Below, in pieces: positions 23,764 through 28,593 of a stretch of 28,593 bases of DNA; within the stretch, counting starts at the first letter, position 1; every line of letters starts with the position of its first letter. The DNA lies in the NCBI RefSeq assembly GCF_946220915.1, contig NZ_CAMIHH010000029.1:1-28593 (forward strand), given 5' to 3'. A program made the translations under genes and the position numbers. The notes under the pieces were generated by a model that saw only the letters and a list, made by a program, of their open reading frames with translations, was not told the origin of the DNA and searched no databases. This DNA comes from an uncultured Flavobacterium sp. (GTDB lineage: Bacteria > Bacteroidota > Bacteroidia > Flavobacteriales > Flavobacteriaceae).

Positions 23764-23822
23764 CGATCGCGATAAATACCCATTGATGGGTATATCCATG
23801 TATAGCCGATTGATTTACTTTG
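23764..23822. promoter_or_regulatory. Palindrome cluster and promoter-like site ahead of the DyP operon
   Basis: The 242-base gap between the divergent hydrolase and DyP genes holds a self-complementary ATCGCGAT (23766-23773). Next comes a perfect 8-bp inverted repeat ATACCCAT-TG-ATGGGTAT (23776-23793). Then, 21 bases on, TTACTTTG (23815-23822), one base off TAnnTTTG. The inverted repeat therefore occupies the expected -33 position, as a regulator-binding site would. The remaining 100 bases before the DyP start hold nothing else that I recognise. Confidence 0.45.
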
Positions 23823-23922
23823 ATTATCAACATATTAATGATGTAAAAGTTGATTTGTAAATAAGTTTTAAAGGAGTTTGGAAAGAAAACAAAATTTTTA
23901 GTAACCAATAAAAAACAATAAT

Positions 23923-25332
23923 ATGGCATTATCATTAAATCAGACAGGGGTAAACGGGGATGCTAAATTTGCTAAAATGCTAAATTCGGTTCAGTCCAAT
24001 ATCTTAAAAGGCCACGGAAGGAATTTTGCACATCATCTCCTGTTTCAATTGGATGCATCGAAAGCAGAAGATGCTAAAGCGTGGATTGCCGGCTTTGCTG
24101 ACAAATTTATTACCAGCGCAGCAGGACAATTAGCAGGTACGAGGGCATTCCGTGAAGGAAAAACAACGGATGCCGGACCTGTTTTTACGCTTTCGCTGAC
24201 ATCAAAAGGATATGATATCTTAGGGCTTGAAAGTGCAAAACCTGCAAATAGCTCATTTAATAACGGCATGAAAGAAGCTGTGTTGGGCGATGATCCCGGT
24301 AATTTTGAACCTCCGTTTTTGCAGGATATCCATATGCTTATCCTTGTGGCAGACGACTGTACAGAAGATTGCCTTGCTTCAGTTAACGCAATCGTAGCTG
24401 AAGTATCGGGATTCGCCAAGCTTATTTTGAACCAGCGTGGAAATGTACTGAAGATAAAGGGCGGTACGGGGATTGAGCATTTCGGTTATGCCGACGGGAT
24501 TAGCCAGCCGATCTACTTTGAAAAAGATATTAAGGAACAGGTAAGCACAACGCAGTGGAATGATGCCACTAACCTTGATCGTTTGTTAGTGGAGGATCCG
24601 GGTGCCGAAACAGAAGATTGCTTTGGGAGCTTTCTGGTATTCCGGAAACTTGAGCAAAACGTAAAGGCATTCAAAACAGCGGAACAAACCGGCCTGCCGA
24701 TAATAAAGAATGTAGATGGCAGGGATAATGAGGAACTGGCAGGCGCGATGCTGGTGGGTCGTTTTGAAAGCGGTGTACCGGTTGTCAAAAGCAGTATCGA
24801 TAATATTGCAAATCCTAAAGCGCCTTCCAATGACTTTGATTATTCTAATGATATGGATGCCATAAAATGCCCATTCCATTCCCATGTACGCCTAATGAAT
24901 CCCAGAAACGGAGATAGAATCGCCGGGAACCAGGATTTGCATAGGATCACCAGAAGGGGTATGCCTTATGATGAAATCGGGCGCATTGACGAAAAAGATA
25001 TTGAAAATATAACGGACGAAATGCTTAATAGCAGCTGGCCCGAAAAGGGCGTTGGCCTCTTGTTTTTCTGCTATCAGAGCAATATTGGCAACCAGTTCGA
25101 GATCCTTCAGCAGTTTTGGGCAAATATGGGCAATATAGCAGGCCATTTGGTGGGAGGCGAAGACAGCCTTATCAGCCAGGGTGCCAACCCGGTCAAAACC
25201 CTGCCTCAACAATGGGGCGGGGCTAAACAAACCGATCCATTTGCGTTTGGCAATTTTGTGACAACAAGGGGGGGAGAATATTTCTTTACACCATCTATCG
25301 ATTTTCTTAAATCATTATCTGCAACACTTTAA
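23923..25332 (+). CDS. DyP-type haem peroxidase
   Basis: DyP peroxidases use haem and H2O2 to oxidise dyes, phenolics, Mn2+ and other donors. The 469-residue protein starts VQSNILKGHGR, a common opening in this family. It has the distal motif FGYADGISQP (GxxDG at 188-192, catalytic Asp191), the proximal haem-ligand candidate His321 in CPFHSHVRLMNPR, the conserved RRGMPYDE (344-351) and the helix GLLFFCYQSNIGNQFEILQQFW. There is no Sec or Tat signal peptide, so it is probably cytoplasmic, and no convincing encapsulin-loading tail. Its length suggests the larger class C/D-like group. It leads a co-directional set with an 11-base gap to the next gene, which suggests its H2O2 comes from, or its product goes to, the downstream enzymes. 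Confidence 0.93.
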   Translation: MALSLNQTGVNGDAKFAKMLNSVQSNILKGHGRNFAHHLLFQLDASKAEDAKAWIAGFADKFITSAAGQLAGTRAFREGKTTDAGPVFTLSLTSKGYDILGLESAKPANSSFNNGMKEAVLGDDPGNFEPPFLQDIHMLILVADDCTEDCLASVNAIVAEVSGFAKLILNQRGNVLKIKGGTGIEHFGYADGISQPIYFEKDIKEQVSTTQWNDATNLDRLLVEDPGAETEDCFGSFLVFRKLEQNVKAFKTAEQTGLPIIKNVDGRDNEELAGAMLVGRFESGVPVVKSSIDNIANPKAPSNDFDYSNDMDAIKCPFHSHVRLMNPRNGDRIAGNQDLHRITRRGMPYDEIGRIDEKDIENITDEMLNSSWPEKGVGLLFFCYQSNIGNQFEILQQFWANMGNIAGHLVGGEDSLISQGANPVKTLPQQWGGAKQTDPFAFGNFVTTRGGEYFFTPSIDFLKSLSATL

Positions 25333-25343
25333 TAACAAACACA

Positions 25344-27659
25344 ATGGCTCTTATAAACGAAATTTTTGATCTGTGCAATAAACTTGCACAAAACGGCTGG
25401 CGGGAAATGATCCTGTCTGTTACAAATGGCCAACTTGACATCAGGCAGGATGCTGCAGAAAAACTGAGGTCAGCTTTATTGGAACCTCTCACGAATATCG
25501 ACAGGGAATTTCCGGGATTTGAGGATTACACCAGGGAAGATAACAAGGGAATAGCGCCTGGGAGGCCCGCAGGCAGCCTGCTATACCATTCCCTTGCCAG
25601 TCCGAATGTACTTTGGGAAGACAAGCAAGCCGACAGGAGGCTCGGATACTTTCCTTCGATCGAAGAGATAGAACTTATTGAAAATTACGTGTTTAGCATC
25701 GTCACGCCTTCACTGTCGCTGTTGATGAGTGAAGCGGATGAAAATGAAATTGCTATTGTGGTATTTGCCAGCCAATACAGGACAGCTGTAGACACTCCGC
25801 ACCAACGGCACGCCGACCTGGTATTTTCAAGGACGGGCATTTCAAGAGTTGGTAATGACGGCATGTTATACAATCCGGCTTTGAGAGGGTTCGAAGCGCT
25901 GGTGGAATCTGACGCTCATAAGATAAGGGTATTGCCATGCAAGTACAGCGCCTATTTGGCGATAAAAGCAAAAGGCAGCGAATCTTTTCTTGGCAAGAGA
26001 ATGAGAAAGGACACCTCGACAGATGCAGTAGGCAACGTGCCAACCGACGACAAGCTGGATTTTTGGGTGCCGGTACATAAATTGTTCAATGGTAAAGAGT
26101 GCATCCATAACAGGGATATCGCGATAAAATATGAAAGCGGATTTAAAAATGAAAAAATTAAAAAAGTCCATAAATTTCTAAAGAATGCATTTTCCCTCGA
26201 AACAGGGCAGCCTACCAGCAGCCTGGAAAAAGAGCCTTTTATCCTGCATGACAACATTGCTGAATTCGACAGCCTGAAGAGCCTCGTAATTCCTTTTACC
26301 CACCACAAGCTTGTAGATGAGGCCAACTCGTCGGGCCGTATGGTAACCCTGCAAAAGCCGAAACTGCCGGTTACAGCAGATGGTAATAGACTTAAATTGT
26401 TACAATCGAGCCTGGAGATCCGCTCCAGAGAGGCCAACGGCGGCAACGGTTCAAGGCCGGCACCGGAATACATGCACATAAGGTCTAAAATTGTCCAGGA
26501 TGAAACTGCCGACCTGAATTTGGAGGCAGACATTATAAACAAGGTAAGTGCCGACTACCAGGCTCTCCACTATATTGATTTTACGGGCGACGGCTTTGTA
26601 AGGGCTAAAGTTACAGGCCTTTCGGAAGTGGTAAAAAATATACTTGCCTATGCTATAGTGGCTGCGCCCGACTTTTTCCCGTTTGTTGAGCAGTCGGAAA
26701 TGTTGAATAAAACATTGGGGCAACGCGGGATTTGGGCGGTAAGTCCATTAGCCCTTTCGGATACACGGCTTTCGCCTAATATAAATTCGCACCCTGACCT
26801 TAAGGCTAACGGATTAAATACTTTCGACACGGTGACTTCGCTGGTTACCATAAGCCGGAGCGTAAGGGCACAAACCAACTTTAAAGACGGTACTAAAGAA
26901 AACAGGATCTCTTACCTGACCGACGGCGGTGCGGGGATATTTGCCCCGGGTTGGGACACAGGCTGGGATGTAAATGTATTTGAAGGAAAAACGATCCGGC
27001 ACCTCGCAGCGTACGGGTTGGGAAGCCCTTTTCCTGAAGACTCCAAGCTATGTGCGGCATTGAGTTCGTTCTGGCCGGCTGTTGCACCGGATATTTCCCG
27101 GAGTTTCTGGCCAACATCCATTACAGTGCTTCCACTGACGGATGGCGAAATAGGGGCGAATACCAACAAACCTGGCTGGGATGGAGAACATGGCCCCAGC
27201 TATGACCGCGATGGTAAAAAAGTAATATTTAAAAATATAAGTTATGTAGACTACACGCTGAATGCTTTTCACAGCAAGTTCAATTTTCACGCGCTGAAAA
27301 GTATTGATGGGGAGGAATATCTAAACAGGGTTTTAACATATTTCAGGCTAAAGTCGATAGACAGACGGATTGAAAGCACCAATCAGCAGGGCATAAAAAT
27401 AAAGGTGCTGGAACTTGTCAGTTTTTCCAAAGTTGATGGTATGGATACAGATATTGCGGAAGCAAACGATATATTGCCTCGTCCGCTTTCTTCGCCTGTA
27501 CTGAAGTTTATATTTATTTTGCCGAAAGCGGGTATTAAAGCCGTGGGGATAGATGCGATAGAAATAGACGTAGCGGAAGAGATCATCTACCTGGTGGATA
27601 AAAACGGCAGTATTGTCGTTAAAAACGGGGCAGCAAGCTGGAAATTGCCGCATGAATAA
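25344..27659 (+). CDS. Divergent LodA/GoxA-like candidate quinoprotein oxidase (unrecognised N-terminal half)
   Basis: This is a 771-residue protein with no signal peptide. The N-terminal half (about 1-400) matches nothing I recognise. The C-terminal half has PGWDTGWDVNV, then PEDSKLCAAL followed by FWPAVAPD and ending around GWDGEHGPSYD (about residues 545-618). The Asp566-x3-Cys570 spacing equals that of Asp512 and Cys516 in the lysine oxidase LodA, as I remember it, where Cys516 joins a Trp to form CTQ. Candidate partner Trp residues here are 612 (GWDGE), 577 and 589; LodA's Trp lies farther away (65 residues). The usual LodA opening (IHPSVGVAR-like) is missing. The next gene encodes a LodB-like flavoprotein and overlaps by one base, which supports the idea. 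It may instead be a new family with only local resemblance. Confidence 0.5.
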   Translation: MALINEIFDLCNKLAQNGWREMILSVTNGQLDIRQDAAEKLRSALLEPLTNIDREFPGFEDYTREDNKGIAPGRPAGSLLYHSLASPNVLWEDKQADRRLGYFPSIEEIELIENYVFSIVTPSLSLLMSEADENEIAIVVFASQYRTAVDTPHQRHADLVFSRTGISRVGNDGMLYNPALRGFEALVESDAHKIRVLPCKYSAYLAIKAKGSESFLGKRMRKDTSTDAVGNVPTDDKLDFWVPVHKLFNGKECIHNRDIAIKYESGFKNEKIKKVHKFLKNAFSLETGQPTSSLEKEPFILHDNIAEFDSLKSLVIPFTHHKLVDEANSSGRMVTLQKPKLPVTADGNRLKLLQSSLEIRSREANGGNGSRPAPEYMHIRSKIVQDETADLNLEADIINKVSADYQALHYIDFTGDGFVRAKVTGLSEVVKNILAYAIVAAPDFFPFVEQSEMLNKTLGQRGIWAVSPLALSDTRLSPNINSHPDLKANGLNTFDTVTSLVTISRSVRAQTNFKDGTKENRISYLTDGGAGIFAPGWDTGWDVNVFEGKTIRHLAAYGLGSPFPEDSKLCAALSSFWPAVAPDISRSFWPTSITVLPLTDGEIGANTNKPGWDGEHGPSYDRDGKKVIFKNISYVDYTLNAFHSKFNFHALKSIDGEEYLNRVLTYFRLKSIDRRIESTNQQGIKIKVLELVSFSKVDGMDTDIAEANDILPRPLSSPVLKFIFILPKAGIKAVGIDAIEIDVAEEIIYLVDKNGSIVVKNGAASWKLPHE

Positions 27660-28593
27660 TGGAAGTTTTAATATTAGGCGCCGGAATTTCCGGAACCGCT
27701 GCTGCAATACAGTTATGTAAGGCAGGATTTAGGGTTATTATTATCGATGTTTCAGCTTTTCCCCGGTTCAGGCCCGGGGAAAGCTGTCATCCCGGCATAG
27801 AGCCATTATTAAAACAGTTAGGGGTATGGGAGGAAATAGATGGTCTGGATGTGTTGCGCTATAACCGTACCAGCATATGTCGAAATGGTAATGGGGCAAT
27901 TGAATATTTTAATGATGACAGGAGCTGGAGCGGATTCCATTTTTCCAGGGAAGTTTTTGACAAGGTACTTTTGGATAAGGCTGTTTCGCTGGGTGCCTGT
28001 TTTCTGCCACAAACCAAAACATTGAAAATTATTTTTGAACAGGATCTTATACGATCTGTCGTAACATGCAAAGGAGAGTTTACTTTCGACTTCCTGATAG
28101 ACGCTACCGGGTCAAAATCAATCTCATCGATAAAATTGCCTTTAACGAGGAAGGTATATTCTAAGCCTGTGATTGCAGATTATCACCAGGTAGTTGCAAT
28201 CAGGAAGCATGCCGAAAAACTCGACTCCTATTTTGAAATAGACAATGAATATTGGGGATATGTCGCGCGTCTTGACTCTACCAAATATTCAATCACCTTT
28301 TCGTCAACGAACAGGTCGCTTTATAATAGCCGGGCATTTGTAAACAAATTATTTGGAGATGATTATAATGAATTAATTTTTAAAAGTTTCGACACATCAT
28401 GGAAAATAACCATTAATTCTACTTTTAAGAATTTATTTCTGGTCGGCGATTCTCTCATGACTTTCGATCCAACAAGTTCCAAAGGAATCATAAAATCGAT
28501 TATGTCGGGTATCTATGCCGCACATATCCTAGAGAATATAAAAATAAATGCCATAAGCGATAGGACTGGCCAAGAGGCATATCAAAATTGGGC
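27659..28593 (+). CDS. LodB/halogenase-like FAD-dependent oxidoreductase (partial, cut by right edge)
   Basis: The frame starts at an ATG overlapping the previous stop codon by one base (TAATG) and is open for 311 codons to the window end. It has the FAD-binding GAGISG (residues 7-12), the PGESCHPG motif (39-46) that LodB-type and halogenase-type flavoproteins share in the form PGExxxP, DATG (148-151), and the second FAD motif GDSLMTFDPTSSKGI (GD at 263-264). The halogenase signature WxWxIP is absent; the equivalent place reads EYWGYVARL (around residue 199). In LodA/LodB and GoxA/GoxB pairs such a flavoprotein is required to form the CTQ cofactor of its partner. Tight coupling to the 771-residue gene suggests the same task, as an inference. 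Expected full length is about 350-400 residues. Confidence 0.78.
   Translation, partial: MEVLILGAGISGTAAAIQLCKAGFRVIIIDVSAFPRFRPGESCHPGIEPLLKQLGVWEEIDGLDVLRYNRTSICRNGNGAIEYFNDDRSWSGFHFSREVFDKVLLDKAVSLGACFLPQTKTLKIIFEQDLIRSVVTCKGEFTFDFLIDATGSKSISSIKLPLTRKVYSKPVIADYHQVVAIRKHAEKLDSYFEIDNEYWGYVARLDSTKYSITFSSTNRSLYNSRAFVNKLFGDDYNELIFKSFDTSWKITINSTFKNLFLVGDSLMTFDPTSSKGIIKSIMSGIYAAHILENIKINAISDRTGQEAYQNW

Noticed and set aside
25260..25332. C-terminal tail of the DyP peroxidase (ending LKSLSATL) as an encapsulin cargo-loading peptide
   Set aside because: It follows directly on the catalytic domain without the flexible linker and lacks the usual SLxIGSL pattern. No encapsulin gene is visible in the window.
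27659..28593. Tryptophan 7-halogenase
   Set aside because: The WxWxIP signature is missing and the context (771-residue LodA-like partner) fits a LodB-type protein better.

Overview
The window looks like chromosomal DNA of a Flavobacterium-like member of the Bacteroidota. The evidence is a PorZ-type protein ending in a type IX secretion (T9SS) sorting domain, DUF4286 and DUF2975/YozG-type genes, A-rich ribosome-binding regions without Shine-Dalgarno sequences, and several matches to the Bacteroidota promoter (TTG, 17-23 nt, TAnnTTTG). I saw no rRNA, tRNA, CRISPR array, transposase or integrase. Genes are tightly packed and no gene-free stretch exceeds 300 bases.

Region 1 (1-6809) is a mostly minus-strand housekeeping block: an ArsC/Spx-like protein, serS, a secreted TPR protein, a small membrane protein, DUF4286, rsmA and mgtE (the last two overlap). 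A plus-strand gene tail enters at the left edge. Region 2 (6894-11484) holds a DinB-like protein, a DUF4163/DUF3298 lipoprotein, a cystathionine gamma-synthase/lyase family enzyme, gdhA and a small lipoprotein. Region 3 (11535-17778) holds pth and a biotin cluster: a FabF-like ketoacyl synthase, bioA and bioD on the minus strand, then bioF, with a plus-strand AI-2E family permease between bioD and bioF. Region 4 (17893-19643) is a compact operon of three tandem DUF2975 membrane proteins and a Cro/C1-type regulator. Region 5 (19749-23680) has porZ, recO and a secreted alpha/beta hydrolase.

Region 6 (23923 to the right edge) is the least ordinary part: a cytoplasmic-looking DyP-type haem peroxidase, a 771-residue protein, and the first 311 residues of a LodB/halogenase-like FAD protein, all co-directional with an 11-nt gap and then a 1-nt overlap. 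The 771-residue protein carries an Asp-x3-Cys signature (Asp566, Cys570) and nearby Trp residues, resembling LodA/GoxA oxidases, whose cofactor cysteine tryptophylquinone (CTQ) is built from a Cys and a Trp with help from a partner flavoprotein. My reading, which is an inference, is a self-contained redox unit: a quinone-dependent oxidase that makes H2O2, a flavoprotein that matures it, and a peroxidase that uses or removes the H2O2.

Several intergenic regions hold perfect inverted repeats, some over or near promoter motifs. They are listed as candidate operators or dispersed repeats.
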